This document shows positions 1 through 12,500 of a stretch of 64,000 nt of DNA, in pieces (position 1 is the stretch's first letter; every line of letters begins with the position of its first letter). The notes under the pieces were generated by a model. The model saw only the letters and a list, made by a program, of their open reading frames with translations. It made no database searches and was not told the origin of the DNA. The DNA is from Litomosoides sigmodontis (taxonomy: Eukaryota > Nematoda > Chromadorea > Rhabditida > Onchocercidae). Location of the stretch: positions 11,237,817-11,301,816 of the forward strand of contig OY718804.1 of NCBI GenBank assembly GCA_963070105.1, in the 5' to 3' direction. The translations under genes were made by a program, and so were the position numbers.

Positions 1-3000
1 AAAAAGTGTATGACAGTTGTTTAGGTAAGATGAAGCGAGAAAATAGTCTTACCTGACGCTCACGGTTGGTTAATTTTTCTAAGAAATGACGCAAGAATAA
101 GGCCGGATCTTCTACGATGCACGACCAAATAATCTTCTTCACGGTATCGCTCACTGAAATCTTGTTGAAATTTAAAAGAAGGAAAATTAAATTAGCTTAC
201 CTTTACAACACAGAACTGCCCACTGTTTATAGGATAACAGTGGTTATAAAACGCTTAAAATAAAAAAATACCGGATTTTCCGGAACTGTCCAGTTGCACG
301 TCATCAAGCAGCTCGATGATCATCGGCACCACTGAAAGTAGCGATGACGGAAAAAGTGGTTGCGCAACTGGCATTTGCTGTCGTGAAGAGCCTGGATGAA
401 CGTCACCCTCTGAAACGATCGCCTAAATTTCCATCGAAGAGAATTGGAAACAGGAAAGTGTGGGAAATTCTGTACAGTTCAATCAACCAATTTCCACTTG
501 GACATTTCAGCTGTGTTTTTCACTTTCTGCTTTCCTTTTCTAAAAGAAGAAGGGAAGGACAGGCCTTCGCCAGTGTTGTCAGCCACGACTTGCTGCGTTT
601 GATGGTGGAATGAAGCTGGCTCGTAAGCTGCTTGTTGCACAATGGCTGTGGCACGAAACGGAAAACTTTGACGCAAAGAACTTTCTCGTTCGTTTGCTTC
701 ACGTACTGCCTGACGTACCATCTCTTGCTTCTGCTTTCGACGTGTCCGTGTCATCGTCATTATTGTCTGACTCTTAAATTTCATCACTATTTTTTCAGAT
801 TCTTTATTATGTAATTTAAAGTAAGAAAGCCTTTTCTTTGGAAATCAAGAACGAGCCGTTCAGTTAAAAGATACTTCAGTCATCTTTAATGAGGTTATAT
901 TAGCTTTAATAGAACAATCATTAATTACTGTTGCTTGCTCTTCCTCCTTCAGGCATAGCTCCTCAACCTTAGTCTTCACATGAGGCATCCAAGGTGGATC
1001 AACGGTCGATATATGGCTCTGGCCAACAGGAGGAGATGGTAATGTGAAGTCAATACCTGGTGGTGGAACCTGGAAACTGTAAACGTTCTCAAGAATATAG
1101 GCTAATTTTTGATAAACGTATCACTGAGGTTTATTATAGCAAAAATCTAAAAACATGTAGAAAAATGAAATTTTAAAATTTTAGTGGACTTTAAAGACGA
1201 GTTGTGCTCCATCTTCCATTTTCAGCCAAACATGAAAACGATTCCGCCACAAAGCATGAAAACGTCTTAATCCTTCCGAACGTGCGTTTGCATCGTCACT
1301 TAATAAACTATTCTTTATCACATTGACAGTTCCCTCGGGACTCCGCACCGATGATGCAATGAAAAGAGATGCTGAAATGGAGGTTTGACAGTGCGACAGA
1401 CGCAAATGAGAGTGCTCAAAGTCGCTCCAGCATTTCTTCACATGGACAACTTAATTTAAAAGGGCCTAAGCTTAAGAAGAAGAAGAAGAAGAGGAGGAAG
1501 AAGCGCTCCCAACTGCGCACGCGCTCGCCGTTCGCTTCATTTTAAGCACTGCAAGGAGGAGAGGAAAGTGACCAACCGGCGGAAGTGACAATGTGCTTGT
1601 CACGATGTAGAAGTAAGTGCCAGCAGATATCCACTACTGCTCGATAATCGTCACTGCACAGCACGAGGCAACTCTTCAGGAGAGTTGAAAAAGGTGAATG
1701 AGCTATGGACAACACTTGGCTGGCTATGTAGGAAAGCATTGCAGAAGGTGGCGGACCTCTTTGCGCCTGGCTTTTCTCGATCAGATCATCCGAATCCTGC
1801 AAAACTTGTCAGTTCATCGGACACGTGGGAATAGGTAGAAATTGACCTGACATCTGACACTTCCCACTTTCAACTGCTTTGAAAAGAAGGAAGGGAAGTT
1901 AAACATTCCCAGAAAGGAGTACTTCAAAATTATTCTTTTCCTTTCGTCCTTCTCTATTTTCCTCCATTTCGGTAAGCCTTTCTATAAGCAAACTTTGCAG
2001 TGCCATTGGTTGCTTGCCAAGCATTGCACCACCTTGTCGGACAGCGGCATTTTCTCGACGAGCTATGAATAATCCAGAAAGCCGTTGTGGAGTCTGTAAC
2101 GTGGAAAACGAAAATCTGTTTAGCTGCCTGTACTACAATAGTCAAGGTATTACTTTAACTAAATACCGAGACTAACTCAATTTTGCTGATTTTTCGAGGT
2201 AGCAAGCTAAGTGAGTTGCGATCTGCGTGAGCAGTACAGCAAACTTGCTTTTTAGATCATATGATGCAGGCTAACGTAAACTTAATTTTTCAAGAACATA
2301 AAAGTCGCACACTTTTTTCACGTTTTCATGACGATTCATCAATGCATCTGTCATCGCTTTACGTTTATCGAAATGTCCGAGAAGTGGTAATTCTTCACCG
2401 TACACCTTCCGAAGTGCTTCTGTCAAGCGGTAACACTGTCGATAGACTCTTTCAAAACACCATGGATGGCAGAAACGTTCATGATTGCACCATAAATTGA
2501 ACGAATTTGCCATTTTAATTATCACCTATAATTTTCGTCTATATTCATGTGAATGCCACGTGACAAGCCGTTGAGCTACCTACGACACACTTCAAAATGG
2601 CTTAAAGGTATGACATGAGGTATAAAAGAATTTAGATTTTGACATCACCACCTAAAATGCTTCAATTATTATTTAGTGTTAACATGAAATCAAACTACTA
2701 GATCGTTCCACTTCAGCATAAGGCTGCGAAGAAGGATGGATGGTTAACCTTCAGCCAAGGGAAATTCCTAAACATCAGGTCTTCCTCCTCCTCGGAAGTT
2801 GCTTGCGCTTGCTGACAGGCAGGTCGCGGCGATGCACTCTCCTGCGTTGCTAATAGTGCCGGTGCTATCAGACTTATCTTTGACCCATTTTCCGCTGATA
2901 GCATTGCTTCATTCGATTGTTTCAGGCCATCTCGCACTCCTTCCACCCATCCTCCACCATTTGTTGGCGCTATTGTCGTCGACTGCGCTAAAATTTCGTA

Positions 3001-6000
3001 TTCAACTGATGACAGCTCTTGGTACTTACTTTAGAAAGTGAATGATAAATAACCTACCATCTCCTCACACCTAAAATACTTCCTTTCCTATCCTTCACTC
3101 TCCAACTTCATCATTTCGACCACCAATAAGCTTGCTTTCTTCGTATTTGTCAATGAAAACTGCACTGGGAGCTCAATAATTTTAATTGTGATTTTCATGT
3201 AAAAGTTATGCCAAAATCCATACTTTCGAAAAAAGTTGCAGGTAATGGAGCAGGTCCGGCCTGTGAAGAGTATGAGAAGTGGGAATTGGGAGAATCAAAT
3301 CACATAAAATGACTCACTGTTTGAAAATAAATATATAAAAAAGGAAGGGTTGAGTTTTTTCTAAAAGAGTAGATGAAGTTAAGTCGAACAGAGCATTGAT
3401 TCTGGGTTTCAAAATTAAAGCACTGCAGTGCATTTTGTCATTGCTGCACCAGAAATTTAATTAAAGAACCAATTAAAGACAAGTAATTGTATAAAGCATT
3501 TACTTATTTCACCAATCCCATCCTTCTCATCATCCACTTGCGTGTTTCTTGGAGATTTTAGGTTTCTGCAAAATACAAAACTACCTAACAGCAAAGCTAA
3601 TAATCGTTTCAAATAAAATTGAATACATAATTATAAATGATTTTCGTTCTACCAAACATGTAAAGGCACTGCTATCACAGTGAATATAAACCTTAATGAT
3701 AATTATTGATAAGGCTGTGACAATTTGCATAACATATTAACTCATGTAAATCGCTAATCAGCGTTTCGTAGAACGAAAATTGTTTTTTAATTACACATAC
3801 AATTTCATGCACATTCTCGGAAATGATCAGCCGAATTGCTTAACAGTAAATAATATTGGTCAACTGCCGATAAGTAGTAGCATTTATTTAAGTCATCAAT
3901 ATGTAGTAATGTAAAGCAAATTGCGCCAATTCGGAAGTAAGTAGTGCACCACTGGGATAGGAATCGGAAAATCAGCAACACCGTAATGATTGAATTAAGC
4001 GAATTAATTGAAAGTTAACTATCTAGACATTTGAGTGGGAGTAAGGGTCATACTTTGCAAATCGCTGGACTTTCTCGTTTAATTCAAGCGGTTGTGACGA
4101 GGCTGTGGAGGACGAACCGCACATGAGCAATCGTTGACGACCCTGCGCTAACCGTCGGGCTGAAGAGAGAAAAAAGGAGGACATTAAAAAAGTTTAATTA
4201 AAAGCTTTTCCTATCATATATCTCACATTACGTAACTTGCGCGTTCTATGAAGAGGTTTACTTTCGATCAAAAAGGAAGCCGTAAAAGCATAATTTTTAC
4301 TTTTCACACATAAATTACGTCTTCAAGTGAACCGTTAGATAATTAACGGCAAAAATGAATTTTTGATTTCACACCAATTACAACGAGCGCACATTATAAA
4401 TCTTAAAATGAAACGAATTTTAATAATTCATAAATTCTTCACAAAAGAAAAGACGGAAAAGAAATAAAAAATACTGTATTATGTAATGTAAACGTTTAGT
4501 GAGAAAGAAAGGAAAATTTAAGAAAAAAAAAAGGAAGCAAACGGCTAAATGTGTTGGCATGCAAACACAGTAAAGGAACGGTATGAATTGCTAATTTAAT
4601 TTTCTTAAAGAGAGTGTTGGAAAGGCTGGAAGAGAGCAATGCCGTTTCTCTGTACAGTTCAGATAGTGGAATCTCTCCTCGTTTATTTGCTAAGCGAGGG
4701 AGAGTGAGAGAGAGAGAAGAAACTGCATTGAAAGGGAGAAAATGAAGAAGCAACTTGTCGATTTTAAACTATGGAAAAGTTCAAAGAAATCTCGAGGAGA
4801 AACTTTCCCTCTCCCCGAATCCGAAATTTCACTTTTGTCAGCACTAAATTATCTCTTCTATTTTCAAAAACAAAACGAAATTCACCAATTTTGTCTCTGT
4901 GCTTTTCTAAAATTCAACATTTTTATGTTTGAATTAAATTGAATCGCCAATGTTAATGCTGTATAGAGGCAATGAGCGATGCTTGCTGAAAACTCGAAAT
5001 GAGGTGAACACAAATTAGAGAAATCAGTAAATCAGTAATTAATTCCTTCATTAGCATGAGGACTGGCTTACAACTGCTAGTCTTTTACTATGTTCAGTAC
5101 CGACCTTGTGCAATAGCAATTAACCCGTCGTAACTAGCTCGCCGCTACAGCGACTGTACTTCTAACCTCTGTTACTTGTTGTTTGTATTTCGTTTCAAGA
5201 TGCCGGCCGATTTAACCTCAACCTCAGCCTCACTGACTGTAAAGCGCTGTTTTTACTTGTAATCAACTTCCAAGACTGCGGATAATTAGGTAGGCCAATC
5301 CTACACTTACACCTATTATATGCGGATCCCTTCACCTGGGAACATCGGTTAATCAACAATCGAGAGTGGACAACAGCTAACAACTGTTCTCAATGACTTG
5401 TTAACAATTACCTTCACGCGTCCTAACTGCGATCAAACCGTATCTCATACCGTTGTACCGCAAGAAGTATTCCAGTATTGCTTACTTACAGATAGTATTT
5501 AGCCAGTACTGTAAACGAATAAACCAATTATTCATACTAATCTTCGGCTACGTAAATAGACGAGCTTCCGACCAAAAAACTTTCTCCAACCATTCACAAC
5601 AATGGCTGACCCCCAAACTTTCCCACACACGCAATTTTCCACTTTTGTTAAAAAACGAACCAAAATTTTCATAATTTTTTAAAATTAAAAAACGTAACGA
5701 TAGCATGAAATTTTATTTCTAGCGAAGGAAAGGAAGAGAGAGAACGGGAGAGAAAGAGAAAGAGGAGAGGGAGAAGCTTTTTGTTGAAAACCTGATTTTG
5801 AGACAATTGTAGTGATGACCGTTGAATGTGTTGGGACAGTTAATGTCTGGGAGCGCCTCACTTGTGGACACTTTTCCCAGGACTTTCGTTCATAGCTTGA
5901 TCTCTTTTTACATGCAAGGTATTGGTCGCTTAGTGAAATAAAACGTTCACCATCGGTGCAACGCGTCAACAGTCCGTCACCAATCGGCTTAGTATCTGTG

Positions 6001-6518
6001 GGGGTCACCAGTATTCAAATTATCTCTCTAATCTTGTCAAAATCAAGTAAACAACCAGTCATCTTATCATTTGTGTCGCCGTAGACCAAAGGTAGGCTCA
6101 CAATGACACTTAACAACCAATTAAAATTATGCAAGTGGCAAAAATCTTATCCTCCAATGATAGTTTATTTTTAGGGAATTTTATTTAACGCAAATGACAC
6201 AAACCTTTTTTGTCACTTTGTTGTGCAGTCTCTTCGGCATGTTCATGTGAACTTCGTGATGAATTTTCCTCATTTGTAGACAAACTGATTCGATGGTCGC
6301 CTTCTGCAAGTTGAAAACAAAGCATTCGATGATATTCAAATTAATCAGCCACTTATCACTATATGGCCTCTCAGCGCTGCAATTGCATCATGCAAGCATT
6401 GAACTATGAGAATTTGAAATAGAAATAGGACGGCGGAATGCGTTACGATTAATTGACAGGTTGATGTCCGTGATACTCGGTATACTGCTCGCCACCTGCT
6501 GCTGCTGCTGCTGCTGCG

Positions 6519-6562
<44 letters not shown>

Positions 6563-9500
6563 GAACTGAACATGCTCGAGAGGATTGACCAACGTCGATG
6601 TGACATTAACTTATCAAAATTTAACGCACCTCCACTTGCCCCTTTATTACCCCGAGAGCATGATATTGTCTGAAATTTTGCGAAATCTATTCTTACGTGA
6701 AGTCTACAATAAGAAGGCAGTTAAAAGTTATAATTCAAGTTTGTGATAATTTGGATATCGTGAAAATTTAATTCTTGTAATTTTAAAAAACTGTTACTTC
6801 AGGCAATTAATTCCTTTAATAGAAATTCATCCAGTTAAAGTAAAAACTAATTTCACCAATTTCAAACTACTAGCAACAACAGTTCCACATGTTTTAATTA
6901 CAATTTTTGAACGACCAACAGAAGATATTTGTAATGCTTTAAATTATTTCAACCTGAAATGTTTCTCTCAGAAAGGCGGTGATTTCGTTGAGTAAAAGAC
7001 ATGCTAAAAATAAAATCGCTGGTGGACAACGTTCGCCACTTTCATCATTTACAATTCCTGAAATTTTTTTTCAGATATTTTTAAATATTCGAAGTGACTC
7101 AGTGAAAAGTACATGCAATTCCTCTTCAATTACTCTCAGCAGTTGAGACTCAAAGGAAAGAATGGTTTTAAATTCAATTACAAACCTTCATCGAAAAAAT
7201 CTTCTAAATTGTCCTGCATGACAAGTTCATGTCGATTCAGATCAGCCTTCTTGAAGGTAGTTTTATTGAACATAGCTTCATTAGCTTCCATAATTTTATA
7301 AATTCGTTCACCGAGCTGAATTATTGAAATTTGAAAGACAGACAATTTAATGAGCTAAAAGCTTAATTGAAATTTTCTGCACTAAAATCCCTGTGGAACT
7401 AAGTGTTTTAAGTAAGATACTATGAAGTGGCATTTAACTAGGACACTAAGAAAATTAGTGAATTTCTTAAAAGTTTTGTCAAACCTGACAACCCCAGTCG
7501 TAGAAGCCGCGAGCAGCAGCACGCTGCATCATATGAATACGACGTGTTGCGCTTGGCGTTCCACGGCTTCCAAAAGTATTTCCAACGACAAAGGCATTTA
7601 ATTGACATACGCTATTTGAACGTATCCATTCGGGCCAATCTCCTAAATTGAAATTTGATAGGTTGGCTATTTCGTTAGCAACTCATTATAAGTGAAAATT
7701 CAACATCATACCTCTATTACACCGATGAACAAAAAAAGCACACTCAAGAAGAAGCGAAGCTCTTGCAAGCACGGGTGATTTCAAGTCCAACAGTGCGGCA
7801 AGGAGTGGAGGATCCGGGTAGCTTCCTGGACGACACGTTTCCAGGAAAAATGAAAAACGTCGTGCACCTTCTTGAATGCCCAGTAAATTGACAAATTTAC
7901 GCATTGGAAAGTTTAGATTTGCTGTAGAAGGTTGTCCTGGATGCAATGATTCTGGAAGTAAACAAATTGATTAATGCAACGTAAAAATTGTTTCAATTCC
8001 GCTTCCCAAATAGAAAATGAACAGTTCCCTTGGGTGGAATTAAAAAAAAGAATTACGCACGTAGCTCATGAAACAAAAATTTGAATTTCTTCACTTTAAA
8101 GTGAAAATCAAAATATGGAGAAGAAAATTGAAACCTTGCTTGTCATCTGAGGAATCAGTAGACTTTTGATGAGTCATAAGAATTTTAGACGAGAGCGGTT
8201 TTTGTACACTTTGGTTTTTCGAGCGACGTTCGTCATGCATTAAGACGCCATTCTGAGAATGCGTACATATTCAAAAAGATAAAATGCAAAACTTCAAAAG
8301 TTGCCAGGCGAGGAAAAGTTAGGTAAAGTTATATCTCACATAAATAAATAAATTAAATAAATTAATTAATTAATGAATTGATTAATTAATTAATTAATCA
8401 ATTAATTAAAATAAATAAATAAATAAACAATATAATTTAGATTTCAATATTTTCCTAAAATTTTGGTATTTATTGATTTTAGTGTTACTTTTCAGGAATT
8501 TCAAACCAGGAAACTGTGGCATTCCCTGTGGCTATGAATTACAATATTATATAACAAATCTTTCCTGGCCTTTTTCCATTCTTCTACAAACTAGTGCTTT
8601 CTAATATACCGATAATTAATCAGTATGAGAGGATCTATCTACGTAAGTGTGAATCGCTTAATAAAAACAGCCCCTAATGGGGTTGTTTTTATTAACCAGA
8701 CGACGACCATACTCATTAGTTGCCAAATTGCGTTATTTAATTAGACAACTAATTAAAGCGCAATGAATTGCTTACCAAAATACTCATATTCGAAACAGAA
8801 CGTTTGGATTGTATGTAAATATTAGATGAGAAAAAAGTTTTGAACTAAAAATTCATAAGGTACTAAGCATTTCAATAGGTAATACTTTCTTATTCAAAAG
8901 TGAAATTAAGAAGCACACTTACTTGACTTTTTTCGTCATCGTTTGCTTCAGTATCCGAACCATTGCCATCGTTGTTGTCAGGTCGCACTGATTTCAATAA
9001 GTTCAAAGCTAAATGAGCAATCATATTAATAACATTAGTTGTAAGAATTTCGAGTTGCTGCAAAGGACAAATTCGTCGACGTCTTTTCTTCGTATCCAAT
9101 TGACTTAAGCTAGAAATTGGCGAAAATTCAATTAATCACGGTGGACAAGCCATGGAAATTGTGGAAGCGATGTCGGTCACCGATCCAATGCAACTTTCTG
9201 ATAGTAACAAAGTTGAAATAAAACACATCTTTTGTAAAGAAAGCAAATCTCCGCCTCGACGACTGCTTGATATGATCTGAATTACTGAGGCAATACTTGC
9301 CGTTGACCGGATTACTGGTTCAGAACTTTCTTATGTGTTACTTATCTCATCCGAAATTATTACTTAGAACCTTTAACCACTTGAAGTTCAATCGAAACTG
9401 ATAGAAAACGATGTCTAAATGAGCTATGGAATTTGTAGCGAATAATTGTTAAATTGTCGTTTACCAAAGTGAAGTTTGTTGCCACTTCGTTTCTTCACAA

Positions 9501-12500
9501 CGTTCGGAGGTAGCAAAGGTGAAGCGGACAGAACTGCACTTGTGCCTTCATCACTTGCTTGTGCAGCCCTCGGCGTTGAGGGTGAGGAATCCAAGTCACT
9601 CTCATCGGTATTTGAAATCTGCACCTGCCATCGGCGAAATATATCACAATAGAAATCGACGAAACATTAATTTCAATCTGTACAACTCTTTACTATCTTA
9701 ACAAATACCTTTTCACGCTTTTTGAATAAGCCTCTTCTCAAGGAAGCCGATTCACGTATATGCATGGGTGCCGCTGTGCCGCTTGCACTTGAACGTATGC
9801 TTTCATCTTCGCTATTATTATCCGATTTTAATTCAATTCTAGAAGAAATATTAAGGTGGAATATGCAAATTATGTGCGCATTTGAAATGCATTAGCTAAC
9901 TGATAATAACATTCTACGAGAAGTAGCAAGCAATTTTCGAAATATCCTGAAACATTTGTGCTTGGCGTACATGGGAGAAAGTGGGAGAAAAAGAGTGTAA
10001 TTCTTGTAGCTACTAATTTCTCACGCATAGAGTGGTAAATTTTGATAATTTTCTTGGATTGATTTTTCATAAGTAATTCATGGCTAGCTGTGAATTATTT
10101 TCTAAATTGTTTGATAGACCTCATTCACCTCTTTCATCAAATTTTACTTTCTTCCACTTCACAACTTAAATATTCAAAATTCTTATTTAGTGTTATTTGT
10201 TATTGCAAAATAATTATGATAAAAATTCCCAGGAAGTGCAACTGATCTGATGAAAGCAAACAATTTAAGTGTGAATGCTTCGATAATTAGCAAAAAAACA
10301 GTAGGAAAGCAATGTGTCCAACAGTAACGGTCGAAATTTCAAGAAATCTTCAAATAAAACTAAAATACACCAGTAAAAGAATCGAACTTATTGTTGTTGC
10401 CGGCAATTCTTTCGTGCACGAGACATGCAAGCATGTGAATTGCTAATTAATTTAAATGTGCTTGTGTGGGTGTAAGTGGCTCGTAGTACGTGGTACGCAG
10501 TATATATCGGATGATCGACTAACAACATTGAGGAACATGCCATCTTTCTTCAGTGCCTTTCTACTGCTACTGCAGAGATGTGAAATGTTTTGGAGTGACA
10601 AGTGTAAAACGGTTGAGTTCAAATATCGTTCGGATTTCACTGTTCTACTTCTGCTTTAAATCACGAAAATGGTGCGACAGAAATGACTCCAATTCATCAT
10701 CTCTGATAAAAATTTTAAAAAGCATACTTTACGGTCTTGAAGAGGCTCATGACTATGTCGGATGTGTTCGAGACAGAAGTAAAGATTACAGTTCTTATGA
10801 ACTGTGCATGTATAACTGAAGTTTGGTAAGTTCATTTACATTTGATCGGTTTTAAATGCAGTTGCATCCAAGAAACAAAGGCAAAGTGGATAGGAAGTTT
10901 GAAATTAGATCAGACTAGTCAGTTATCATGCAATGTTAGGAGAAGAGTGGGTGGAGGTGTGGAAAGGACACTAAAGAAGTGCGTGTAATATTATGCTAAT
11001 AGTTACTCGTTCTCATCCTTGCTTGTAAATTTTGCATTTCGATCGGATAGAAAGATTTCAGGGAGTAGACACAGTAGGGATGTCCGCCGGGAAGAGTGAA
11101 GCTGTGGCGCACTGCTAAAAAAGAATCAGTTGTTCTCTTTCAAACATGTCCTCTAGCACTGGGAAACTTTGAATACCAAATTTCACAACTTACAGATCAA
11201 GGAATCGATTTTGATTTGCTGGTGGTCGTCCATCCAATAAAGCACTTAGACCTACATGTCGAAAGGAACTGCCATGCTGTTCTTGAATGAACGAGGTAAA
11301 CAGCCTTACATCCTGATATAAACTCTGCAATTTATCGGATGGTAATGGGACATTGCAGGATCCGGAAGTGTCAGTACGTTGAGGATTCCTGCAGTTATCT
11401 CACGGAAAATAGCAGAACATTTCAGTCCATGCGGACGTTATCCCCTTTCACGTGCATAACAAAATTGAAATTAGAAAAAAAAATGAGATTGTTTCAATTT
11501 TTGAAATGGTACTGAGAAGTAAAATGCTTGCTAACGCTACAGGCATGACAGCTAACCATATTTTCAGGTTGTAAAAGTTCGTTCATTGCATTCATCAATT
11601 TTGATACAACTGGCTTAAGAATGACTTTGATAATTGTTCCCTCAATTCCTTTCAAGCTTTCATTGAAATTATTTTGATACGTTGGTAAGGAAGCATCTAA
11701 CGAAATCGTTCGACGACGCGGAGACGACCCACTTCGTGCACGACAACCTCCTGCTGGAAGTAAATGCTCGGAGTGAATTTACTCGAGAGTTCATATTAAT
11801 CAATAGAAAAATGGTTTTGCATAAAATAAAATTCCATTCAAAAAAATCTTAATAATTTTAAAAATCAGACTTATATATGCAGATGCCCTAATTATTAATT
11901 TGCGTCAACTTCCAGGAATTGATACTCGCTCCTGAGGTGAATAAGAGGTTTTGAAAGTATTGAATAAAATTGATGCAAAATGGTAAAGAATGCAAACCAG
12001 CCAGGCCACATCTGCAGAAACCGGTTATCGAATGCAACGTATCAATCAACGTTTGCGCATTATATTCCTCAATATGGCTAATCAGTAAATTGCAAAAGTT
12101 TTCCGGATCGCTGTGAAAAATGACCGCAAGAATGGTTCGTGCTTTAGCTCTGAGGAAGTCACCTTGCTGTGAGTGCAGCCCGTCATTACAGCCATGTGGA
12201 CAGCCCAACCACAAATAGGTTCTGAAATTTCCTCGCAGCATTACTTACCGTAATTAAAGTATGCTGGAAAAGGTAGGATAGCAACTGCACTCTGCCAAAG
12301 ATAGGGTAGGCGGAGAGAAGGTGAAATACCTAAGTACTACATTGATGCAGTCATTCGAAAATGACTGTAATTCTGTTTCAGGCATTTCCAGCAAACTTTC
12401 GCAAATGTTCAGTGCCAGTTCGTAAATTCGGACGGAGAAACGTCGCTCGACAGCAAAACAAATTGCTTTCAATAATACGACGAAATTAATATGTCCGTTC

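Noticed and set aside
1542..1570. Possible 28-nt intron after unc-80 exon 37
   Set aside because: The exon starting at 1371 (acceptor TTTCAG) fits phase and UNC80 similarity, so the normal intron of about 200 bases is preferred.
5685..6008. 107-codon minus frame inside unc-80 limits
   Set aside because: It lies between exons 6205 and 4159, whose phases already match, and shows no UNC80 similarity. I treat it as intronic.
6461..6673. Plus-strand poly-Cys frame
   Set aside because: It is the antisense shadow of the polyQ exon of unc-80.
11330..11450. Frame with HGLKCSAIFREITAGILN resembling an UNC80 block
   Set aside because: No acceptor lies between the preceding stop and this segment, and the true block (SLYQDVRLFTSFIQEQHGSS) follows at 11324-11194 with correct splice sites and phase.
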